A DNA stretch of 64,000 nucleotides from Haematobia irritans (Eukaryota > Arthropoda > Insecta > Diptera > Muscidae). Location of the stretch: contig NC_134398.1 in assembly GCF_050003625.1 (NCBI RefSeq), positions 28,303,211 through 28,367,210 on the forward strand, written 5' to 3'. Numbering within the stretch: position 1 is the first letter of the stretch; each line of letters starts with the position of its first letter. A model generated the notes under the pieces. That model did not search any database, had not been told where the DNA came from, and worked only from the letters and a program-made list of their open reading frames with translations. A program made the position numbers and the translations under genes. This document shows, in pieces, positions 33,158 through 45,100 of the stretch.

Positions 33158-36100
33158 GTGAATCATCATAGTCTTTCAACAATTAGAATTAAGTTTCAGT
33201 TTTTTTATCTTTAAATATGAAAAAATGTGAATGTTGTTTGTGGAACACGTCCAGTAATAGCTTGCTTACGGAAGAGGGGTCTTAGATCAGAATTGTGATG
33301 TGATGTCTATGGTGATTGGGGTAATGTGTGTGTATGTTTGAGGCATCTTGTTTGTGTATATCCTCCCCTTCTTTTGTACTCCTTTCCCATGTTGCTACTC
33401 AGCAATGTATTCTTTCGACCTGATTCGATCCCATTTTCTTCTGCAGGCAATGGCAGTTCAAAAACGGTTATGTAGCCTCTTTTGTTGCAATAATGGTTAA
33501 ATTGATTGATTGATTGCCTGCTGGCTTTGTAATAGTGCGAGCCTCCTGTGTGTATGTGCTCCAATTCTATGAACATATATTATTTTAATTTTCCATTTTT
33601 TTCACATTATTTGATAACAAATTTAAATGCCACTACATATTTTTTTACATTTCACATCTTGGATTGCATTGTTATGGAAACATGACTCGTTTGCGTGCCA
33701 GAAGGCCATTTGTGTCTTAAAATCATACGTAGTCTTTGTTGTTTACTTCCTTTGACCTCAAAATGTGGTCATAAATTATAAATTTTGCTGTTTAATTGCA
33801 CGTGGCTAGTATTTTTCTATGCCACCACCTTATAATTCAAAATTATCGATTTTGTTTTTTGTTGGCTGACATGTCATGCATGTGCCGGTAAATTTCTGAT
33901 TAACTCCCGAAGAATGTAATAAAGGTTGCTAATAAAAACAACACCTGTTCTCAATTTTTCAGTTGTTATTTTTTTTTTTTTGGTGATTAGTACATATTTT
34001 CCAAGGACCTTCATAAAGACAATTGGAAATTTGAATCGAAAATATTTTTGTCAATTAATTGAACAACAAAGATTTCGATTTATTATGGGTTCTACACCAT
34101 AGCTTCCTAACTCAATTTGTTTTGCGCAACCTCCAACAAATTATCGCATTGGATGTAACTTTTCATTTTTCTCACGGTGGTTATAAATTAACATTTCAGA
34201 AATCTAGTTAAAGTGGATTAACACCGTCGACTCCGATTCGACAACGCAATATGAAGTTTCGAAATAAAAGCACCAACATCAATTTTGTGTAATAAAATTA
34301 ATAATAAAAGTAATCAAGTTAAACCACGCACCAAAAAATTTTTTTCTGAATCAATCACGAAATTAATTGATCCAATTAATTTTTTAATTGAAATGTCTTC
34401 AATCACAGAAATGATAGTATCAATTAAAAAATTAATTGATACTATTAATTAAAAAATTAATTGATACTATTAATTAGTGTGATTGATTTTTATTTCAATT
34501 AAAAATTTTGCTGAATCAATTAAATTTTTAATTGAATATTTTTTAAAACTCAATTAAGATTTTAATTGGAAAAATTTTCTTGAAATTTTTTTCTGTGCAG
34601 TAAACGATCTATAGAAATTCTATCTATCTTTGGTGATCCTCTTATAATCGGGCAGAACTCATTTGCTAACAGGTTGGCTGATAAGTCCCCGGTCTAACAA
34701 AGAAAAACACATTTTTTTGTCAAAATTCGTTTTTATTCAACATAGTTCCCTTCAAGAGCGATACAACGATTATAACGACCTTCCAATTTTTTGATACCAT
34801 TTTGGTAGTACTCCTTCGGTTTTGCCTCAAAATAGTCCTCAGTTTCGGTGATCACCTCTTTATTGCAGCCAAATTTTTTCCCTGCGAGCATCCTTTTGAG
34901 GTCTGAGAACAAAAAAAAGTCGCTGGAGGCCAGATCTGGAGAATACGGTGGGTGGGGAAGCAATTCGAAGCCCAATTAATGAATTTTTGCCATCGTTCTC
35001 AATGACTTGTGGCACGGTGAGTTGTCTTGGTGCAACAACACTTTTTTCTTCTTCATATGGGGCCGTTTTGCCGCGATTTCAACCTTCAAACGCTCCAATA
35101 ACGCCATATAATAGTCACTGTTGATGGTTTTTCCCTTCTCAAGATAATCGATAAAAATTATTCCATGCGCATCCCAAAAACCAGGGGCCATTACTTTGCC
35201 AGCGGACTTTTGAGTCTTTCCGCGCTTCGGAGACGGTTCACCGGTCGCTGTCCACTCAGCCGACTGTCGATTGGACTCAGGAGTGTAGTGATGGAGCCAT
35301 GTTTCATCCATTGTCACATATCGACGGAAAAACTCGGGTGTATTACGAGTTAACAGCTGCAAACACCGCTCAGAATCATCAACACGTTGTTGTTTTTGGT
35401 CAAATGTGAGCTCGCGCGGCATCCATTTTGCACAGAGCTTCCGCATATCCAAATATTGATGAATGATATGACCACACGTTCCTTTGATATCTTTAAGGCC
35501 TCTGCTATCTCGATCAACTTAATTTTACGGTCATTCAAAATCATTTTATGGATTTTTTTGATGTTTTCGTTGGTAACCACCCCTTTCGGGCGTCCACTGC
35601 GTACACCGTCCTCCGTGCTCATTTCACCACGCTTGAATTTTGCATACCAATCATTATTGTTGATTTCCCTGGGGCAGAGTCCGGAAACTCAGCGGCTGAC
35701 TACCTTAGACCTTATGTCAGCACTGCACTGATATCGCTTCTGAATAACGGCCTCATCAACAGCGACTCAGGAACCCTTGTTGTCGCAGAAATCTCAGCCT
35801 GGAAAATAATGCAATCACTATCCAGCGTGTAAGACTCCCTTATTTCTAGTTCACTGCTATAGATTCCGCTGCCCGTTCCTTCCTCCATCGTTGACCCGTT
35901 CGTATACATGTTTAGGGTTCCGAGGGTAATCCTCCTGTCTTCCCACTCCTCTATACTTGGTATAATGTATGTCGGTTTGTTATGATAAATATGCTCCGTG
36001 GCCATATGGTCCGTCTCTCTATACTGCCCGGCTAGAATCTCAGTATACCTGTAGGCTGTCCTCTCCAGCGTGTTCAAGCACTTAAGTCTCTGAAGTGTCA

Positions 36101-39100
36101 GTTCTGCCGTCTTTACGTATAAATCGAGTGGGATAACTCCGATCAGTACCTCCAAAGCGGCAGTGGCTGTGGTCCTCATAGCGCCTGTCATATAAATAAG
36201 TGCAGTCCTATTTATTCTCGACATATAATTTTGGTGGTTCACGATTGTCCACCAAACATGACAACCATATGTGGACACAGGTCTTACAACCGCGGTATAA
36301 AGCCAGCCAAAAAGAGAAGGCCTCATTCCCTATCTCTGCCCCACCAATTTCTGGCACGAGTATAATGCCACATAGGCCCTCTTTATGCGATCCGCAGTAT
36401 TCTCCATCCAGTTTAGTTTGGAATCCAAAAGAACTTCCAGGTACATTGCTGATTTCGAGAGGGTCAGCTTCGTGCCCTGGAATTCAGGCGACTTGTAACC
36501 GACAACCTTTCTCCTCCTGGTGAACAGTACCAGCTCCGTCTTTTCAGGGTTCACCCCTAATCCGCATTCTAGTGTCCACTCCGAAAGATACTGCAAAGAC
36601 CCTCTCAGCACATCCGACATAGAGTCCAGGAATTTCCCCTATCCTTACCTTGATGCCCCTACTGGTCAGCCCAATCAATACCTCGTTCACCACCAGTAGC
36701 CATAGCAAAGGTGATATTACCCCTCCCTGTGGCAATCCTCTAGTGGTCCTAGCCCTCCTTGTGGAGTTCGCTAGCTCGACCACCATGTGCCTGCTTATCA
36801 GCATCACCTCGATCCACTTTATAACGAATTTTCGTATAATTAAAAGCACCTTCAATGTCCAGAAACGCCGCCAATGTATATTCGCCATATGTCATGGATC
36901 TTTCTATGTGATGCACCACTGAGTGCAGGGCAGATTCTACAGATTGATAGTTTCATGCCTAGCTGGTTCCTTATATGATCATCCAGTATCCTCTCCATCG
37001 TCTTTAACAAGAAGGGTGATAAGCTTAATGGTCTAAACTCCTTCGCCGTTCCATGTGATACCTTCCCCGCTTTAGGAATGAAGATTACCTTAACCTTCGG
37101 CCAAGCTCTTGGTATATATCTAAGACGCAATGAGGCTCTCATCAACTCCACATAAGATTCACCCAAGATATCGAAAGACTCCTGAAGCATACATGGGTAT
37201 ACCCCGTCCAAGCCTGGAGATTTATATGGGCCGAAACTGTGAATCGCCCATTTAACGCTCTCCATTGTCACCAAACCTAATATAACCTCCGCTCCTCTCT
37301 GGTCCATAGAAATACGAATATCCGCTGTATCTCTGATCTCACACTATGGGAAGTGCGTTTCCAATAACAGGTCTATAGTCTCATCCGGTGATTCAGTCCA
37401 TTTCCCATTGCTGTTCTGCAAGTTACCACTGAACTTAGGTTGCTTGGACAACAATTTACGTAGTCTTGCCATATCCTTAATATTAGAAAGTTGCTCTATC
37501 ACGCGGATAAAGTCCATTCTTTTAGCCTTCCTTGCCTCCTTTTTAAAATTTTTCAGACAGCCTTTGTATTCATTCCATAGCTGCTCGGTACCATGCCTCC
37601 TTGCCTCATTATATAGCCTCCTAGACTTCCTCCTTAAATCCATTAATTTAGCATAAGTTGTTAAAAACAAACAAAATTGTTTTTGAGAGTAAGAGAAGGG
37701 ATTTTCAAAAGTAAAGTAAAAATTTGTCGGAAAAGCCTAGTTTTCAAGATATCGAGATCTGAAGATCCGGGCTTTCGTTTATATTTTTGCTAGTTTTTGA
37801 TGTATATTTTTTATTGGAAAAGTACGCGAACAAACCTTATATCTATCAGACTAAGAGGCGCATTCATCTTCTATAGAAATAAAATTTTGACAAAATTTTC
37901 TATAGAAATAAAATTTTGACAAAATTTTCTATAGAAATAAAATTTTGAAAAAAAATTCTATAAAAATAAAATTTTGACAAAACTTTCTATAGAAATAAAA
38001 TTTTGACAAAATTTTCTATAGAAATAAAATTTTGACAAAATTTTCTATAGAAATAAAATTTTGACAAAATTTTCTATAGAAATAAATTTTTGACAAAATT
38101 TTCTATAGAAATAAAATATTGACAAAATTTTCTATAGAAATACAATTTTGACAAAATTTTCTATAGAAATAAAATTTTGACAAAATTTTCTATAGAAATA
38201 AAATTTTGACAAAATTTTCTATAGAAATAAAATTTTGACAAAAATTTCTATAGAAATAAAAGTTTGACAAAATTTTCTATAGAAATAAAATTTTGACAAA
38301 AATGTCTATAGAAAAAAAATTTGGACAAAAATTTCTATAGAAATAAAATTTTGACAAAATTTTCTATAGAAATAAAATTTTGACAAAAATTTCTATAGAA
38401 ATAAAATTTTGACAAAAATTTCTATAGAAATAAAATTTTGACAAAAATTTCTATAGAAATGAAATTTTGACAAAAATTTCTATAGAAATAAAATTTTGAC
38501 AAAAATTTCTTAGAAATAAAATTTTGACAAAATCTTCTATAGAAATAAAATTTTGACAAAATCTTCTATAGAAATAAAATTTTGACAAAATTTTCTATAG
38601 AAATAAAATTTTGACAAAATTTTCTATAGAAATAAAATTTTGACAAAATTTTCTATAGAAATAAAATTTTGACAAAAATTTCTATAGAAATAAAATTTTG
38701 ACAAAATCTTCTATAGAAATAAAATTTTGTTGTTGTTTTTTATTTCAGCTTAAAACCATACATTGACTAAACTACAAGAGTAGCTTAACCAACAGAGGAA
38801 AAGAATGTTTGTCAAATTTATTTGGGCAAAGCCCTATAGACTGCAAGATGGTTGGATGGACGCACGTTTCGGAATTACCACATTCCACATCAGCATCCTC
38901 TACTTGCAGCAAAACTATCAACCAATTATCAGAATAAATTCAGGCAGTTTATTAAACCCAACAAAAACCACACTTGAACCCTCCGAAAAAAGGCTTATGC
39001 CGAAATAAATTCGAAACAAACATATCTCTTTTCCTATGCCACTGTCAAATCATCGATTTGAATTCACATGGCTGGGTTTATTTTGAGCGTGCCTCCTCTT

Positions 39101-42100
39101 CTTTTTCCATTTGTTTTGTTTTGTTATTGTTGGTTTTGTTCTTTAAGCATTGTTGTTGTTTTTTATTTCAGCTTAAAACCATACATTGTAGTTTAGTCAA
39201 TGTATGGTTTTAAGCTGAAATAAAAAACAACAACAATGCTTAAAGAACAAAACCAACAATAACAAAACAAAACAAATGGAAATAAAATTTTGACAAAATC
39301 TTCTATAGAAATAAAATTTTGACAAAATTTTCTATAGAAATAAAATTTTGACAAAATTTTCTATAGAAATAAAATTTTGACAAAATTTTCTATAGAAATA
39401 AAATTTTGACAAAATTTTCTATAGAAATAAAATTTTGACAAAATTTTCTATAGAAATAAAATTTTGACAAAATTTTCTATAGAAATAAAATTTTGACAAA
39501 ATTTTCTATAGAAATAAAATTTTGACAAAATTTTCTATAGAAATAAAATTTTGACAACATTTTCTATAGAAATAAAATTTTGACAAAATTTTCTATAGAA
39601 ATAAAATTTTGACAAAATTTTCTATAGAAATAAAATTTTGACAAAATTTTCTATAGAAATAAAATTTTGACAAAATTTTCTATAGAAATAAAATTTTGAC
39701 AAAATTTTCTATAGAAATAAAATTTTGACAAAATTTTCTATAGAAATAAAATTTTGACAAAATTTTCTATAGAAATAAAATTTTGACAACATTTTCTATA
39801 GAAATAAAATTTTGACAAAATTTTCTATAGAAATAAAATTTTGACAAAATTTTCTATAGAAATAAAATTTTGACAAAATTTTCTATTAGATTTTTGAAAA
39901 TAATATTTCCATATATTTCTGTATACATTCTTAATCTTTTCAATATGATCATAACCACGTCTATTTACCCGGTGGGTTGGAAATTTGCTCGTGTTGTGCT
40001 GGTTCCGAAAAAGGGTAACTCTTATGAATGTCCTATAAGTATACTTCCTGCTCTTTCTAAAGTTATGGAGCATATTCTTAAGTGTCAGATAGTGGGGTAT
40101 ATCACATCTAGGAATTTATTGAATAGTAATCAGTATGCATATAGGAGGGGTTATAGTACGACGGCTTTGCTTTTGTGTTTGACTGAACATGTGAGATGTA
40201 GTCTTAATCGAGGGGAGAACTGTGCTATGGTGTCGCTTGACCTGTCTAAGGCTTTTGATCGTCTAAATCATACATTATTAATTAACAAGCTTAGGGCGAA
40301 CTATGGATTTTCAGGAGTTGCGTGTAGACTGATTCTGTCATACTTGCATGGAAGATCGCAGTTCGTGGAGTTGAATGGGCGGAGTTCGGGTACTGCATTC
40401 TTGAGTTGTGGAGTACCCCAAGGTTCTGTACTTGGGCCGCTCCTGTTTATCATGTTCCTGAATGATTTTGTTGGATGCTTGGAACCTAATTTTGTTAGAG
40501 TATATATGTATGCGGATGACATTCAAATTGTATTTACAGGTGGGATGGAAGGTCTGGATAGTTTGGAGAGGCGCATGAATTCTGCTCTTGATATTGTTTA
40601 TTCCTGGATGGTTGACAATAGGTTGGTTATTAATGCAGGTAAGACGATGGCGATTATGTTTCAGGCGGGGTATCGCAATGTGACCTATCCGCAGATCAGA
40701 ATTTGTGGTGAGGTTATTCAGTTTGTTCAGACGGTCAAATGCTTGGGTATTACAATTGATGCGAATTTGGATTTTGGACAACATATATCTTCCCTCTCAG
40801 CGAGAGTGACTTTGGGACTAAGGAAATTATACAATTGTGGTATATACTTGACTGAGCGTGTCTAGCGTATAGTGGCCCATGCTTTGCTGATGTCTCAGAT
40901 TAACTATTGTATCGAGGTGGTATCTTGTACGTTTCAATATAATAGGTCAAAGATTGCTCTGATTCTGAACAGGGTAGTGCGTTATGTTTTTGGGTTGCGT
41001 ATTTTTGAACACGTGACAGATAAGGTAATTGATTTTCTTGGTTCTTCATTTGAGCCTTACGTTTTGTCGCGGAGATTAATGTTTTTCCATAGGATGAAAA
41101 GAAATGGGTTGTTACATGAACTTCTTCAGGGATTTGTTTTTTCCAGATCGGTCAGAAATCCGCAGATAATTATAACACGAATAAATTGTTCCCTTTTCGA
41201 GAGGGGGTTTATTGTTACTACTGCTAGGGTTTGGAACAATCTTCCCGTAGCAGTAAGGGATTTTGGGCTTCCTGAGAATAAATTTAGGAACTTGCTACTG
41301 ACTAGTTTGAATGAATATATTTAATGTTGACTGTTATTTACCAATGGTAGGTGTTAGTTTACCTTTATTAGTATTAGTTTTCTATGTGACTTTGGCCAAA
41401 GTGAGGATGGTGGAGTGGTAGGCATAGTAGGGTAATTTAAGTATTAATGATTAGGATTGATAACTTTACAATTACTATTAATGTATTTTTTAAGAACAAT
41501 ACGATTTATTGGCCACGAAGGCTTGCTGTATTGTTAAATAAAATGAAATGAAATGAAATAAAATTTTGACAAAATTTTCTATAGAAATAAAATTTTGACA
41601 AAATTTTCTATAGAAATAAAATTTTAACAAAATTTTCTATAGAAATAAAATTTTGACCAAATTTTCTATAGAAATAAAATTTTGAGAAAATTTTCTATAG
41701 AAATAAAATTTTAGCAAAATCTTTCTTATTCAATTGACATTGGGATTTTACACATCGCCATTTGTATAAACAAATTATGCTTTGATTTCTCCATTTTTGT
41801 AGTGTGCTGCGCATATTTTTTTATAGGCATGTATCCTTATTTACTCTTTCTTCCCACATATTCTTCACTCATAATTGCAGCCCACATATTCAAGGCTATA
41901 TTCAAGATAAATATTAGACATTTGTTTTTCTTTTATATCCATTTGTGGTAGGTAGGTGTTTCACACAAGCTTCTTCTTAGAATTATCCATGTATGTAGAC
42001 ATCAGTTTTGTATGTGCCTATGTGCAAAGAAAACAACTGGAAACTTCCGTTCAACAATTGAATCAATTTACACATATTTGTTTTTGCAAAATATATGGTA

Positions 42101-45100
42101 TTTAATGTCCTTCACAATCAATATCTAAAGGAGTTGTAATTTTGGCATTGGTTCAGCAATAACATTTTAAGACTATCATTTAGTTATTTTCAATTGATTT
42201 GCTTTTGTTGTTAGCAGGCACCTTTATATTGAATAGGGACTCTGTATAAATCAATTTTGTATAGCTTCCATATAAACTTACACATCTTCAGATTCCTCTG
42301 TTGTTTGAGTATTAACCCTTAAATGCGCATTGTATCTTTAAGACCTGAAAAAATCTTATGTCTTAAATTTTTTTTATTTCGTTAGAAAATTTTGTCAAAA
42401 TTTTATTTCTATAGAAAATTTTGTCAAAATTTTATTTCTATAGAAAATTTGGTCAATTTCTTCAGAAAATTTTTTCATAATTTTATTTCTATTAAAAATT
42501 TTGTCAAAATTTTATTTCTATAGAAAATTTTGTTAAAATTTTATTTCTATAGAAAATTTTTATCAAAATTTTATTTTTATAGAAAATTTGTCAAAATTTT
42601 ATTTCTTCAGAAAATTTTTTCAAAATTTTATTTCTATAGAAAATTTTGTCAAAATTTTATTTCTATAGAAAATTTTGTCAAAATTTTATTTCTATAGAAA
42701 ATTTTGTCAAAATTTTATTTCTATAGAAAATTTGTCAAAATTTTATTGCTATAAAAATTTTAGTCTAAATTTTGTTTCTATTTTCTATAGAAGATTTTGT
42801 CAAAATTTTATTTCTATAGAAAATTTTGTCAATTTTATTTCTATAGGAAATTTTGTCAAAATTTTATTTCTATAGAAAATTTTGTCGACATTTTATTTCT
42901 ATAAAAAATGTTGTCAAAATTTTATTTATGTAGAAAATTTTATCAATTTTTTTTTCTATAGAAAATTTTGTCAAAATTTTATTTCTATAGAAAATTTTGT
43001 CAATATTTTATTTCTATAGAAAATTTTGTCAAAATTTTATTTCTATAGAAAATTTTGTCAAAATTTTATTTCTATAGAAAATTTTGTCAAAATTTTATTT
43101 CTATAGAAAATTTTTTGAAATTACATGTTATCCCCCAAATAAATTGTTACCCTCCTTTCCACAGAAGCAGACACAATATGTAGCAAGCAACTTAGCTTCA
43201 GCAAGAATACATTTTGAATTTTTTTAATTAAAAATTTTCTTAAACAAATATATTTACTAAATATTTTTCATTATTTTCTCCTTACAGTTGCTGGCGAAAA
43301 TGGTTTGCACCACGCGAATTACGTGCCCGTACTGTCCATCTGGGAAGGGCAACAACTGAGAAATTCCCACCGAATGAAATTCGTAATCAAAAGTACAATT
43401 TCATATCCTTCCTGCCCCTTGTACTTTTCGAACAATTTAGATTCTTTTTGAATTTATATTTCCTGCTTATGGCATTGTCTCAATTTATACCGGATATACG
43501 AATTGGTTATCCCTATACCTATTGGGGACCCTTGGGATTTGTGTTGACGGTGACAATATGTCGTGAGGCGATTGATGATTATAGACGCCATCAAAGAGAT
43601 CGCGAGGTCAACTCACAGAAATATAAACGTTTAATAATTTCCGATAGGGGCTATGAGATGGTCCCATCATCTAAACTGAAAGTGGGTGACATGATTATAG
43701 TGGAGAAAAATGAGCGTGTGCCGGCAGATTTGGTTTTACTGCGAACCAGTGATCGAAGTGGCTCTGTGTTTGTGCGAACCGATCAATTGGATGGTAAGTT
43801 GGGAAAACTTTGAATATGTTCAAATAAAAGTAACAAAAATTATTTCCCTTCGTTGGCCAGGTGAAACTGATTGGAAATTACGTTTGGCGGTCCCCTCGAC
43901 ACAAAAACTCAACAAAGATTCGGATCTATTCAACATTGATGCCAGTGTGTATATTGAAAAACCTCAAAATGATATCCATTCATTTATTGGAAACTTTTCA
44001 ATGACCGATGGTAGTGAGGATACTGGTCTAAATGTTGAGAATACTTTATGGGCAAATACCGTGGTGGCTGCTGGAACGGCAACGGGCATTGTTATTTATA
44101 CAGGCTGTGAAACGAGAAGTGTTATGAACAATTCTCAACCCAGATCCAAAGTGGGTCTCCTGGATATGGAAATAAATGGTTTGACAAAGGTAAGCAGTAT
44201 GAGCAGTATTAAGAACCAAGACATTATACTAATTGCATATCTTTGATCACTTAGGTCCTTTTTTGTGCCGTTTTGGGTCTTTCATTGGTCATGATGATGC
44301 TAAAGGGTTTTAGTGGCCCTTGGTATCGTTACATGTTCCGATTCGTTCTGCTCTTCTCCTATATTATACCCATTAGTTTAAGAGTCAATTTGGATATGGG
44401 CAAAGCTTTCTACTCCTGGCAAATGCAAAATGATCCCGAAATTCAAGGAACCGTGGTGCGCTCTACTACAATACCCGAGGAATTGGGAAGAATATCATAT
44501 GTTCTGACCGATAAGACTGGAACTTTAACACAAAACGAAATGGTCTTTAAGAAAATCCATTTGGGTATAGTTTCACATGACAGTGATACTTTCCATCATG
44601 TATCGGAAATAATAAGCTCTCTGGCTCCAACAATATTTCGCTCGCAGTCAGCAACTGAAAACAATGCTAAGACTACAATTTATACAAATCGTATGAGACG
44701 CCCTGAGGGTTGGCGTGAATGGGAAGCTGTAAAGGCTTTGGCCTTGTGTCATAATGTAACACCAGTTACAGATGAAGATGACAACCGTTCGGTTTCCACC
44801 TCGTCTACCTTTACCTCAGGTGGAGGTTCGGCTTCGCCTACAAAATCTGTGATAAATATGGATGTTGCCCAAGCAAATGAACATCAATACCAGGCTTCAT
44901 CCCCAGACGAAATAGCTTTGGTCAAATGGACAGAGCAAGTGGGTCTTACCCTGATAGCTAGAGACATCACTTCTATGACTCTACAACTTAAAACCAATAA
45001 TCGATCCAGCGATCAATATAATGTGGATGATGACTCGCTTTTACATTTCCAAATTCTACAAATTTTCCCTTTCACTAGTGAGAGCAAACGTATGGGAATT

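Larger units (their letters stand above)
33158..43287 (+). other. Flippase intron 1, 10.1 kb, repeat-filled
   Basis: Donor GTGAAT at 33158 and acceptor TTCTCCTTACAG ending 43287. In order it holds a D repeat, the truncated Himar copy 2, a LINE relic, a reverse 29-bp array, an E unit with a perfect hairpin, another reverse array, a second LINE, and then arrays at 41559-41722 and 42383-43116. The parts at 33160-34320, 37680-37865 and 41725-42380 show nothing recognisable. Confidence 0.7.

Noticed and set aside
38805..39008. Frame [22 protein letters not shown] in the E family
   Set aside because: Present in the partial E copy at 9843 as well but interrupted or shifted elsewhere, with no known motif; treated as repeat by-product.
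43710..43870. Alternative frame 43710-44246 joined without splicing
   Set aside because: It reads through the 67-bp intron 2 from an out-of-frame start; the GT-AG junction restores [10 protein letters not shown].
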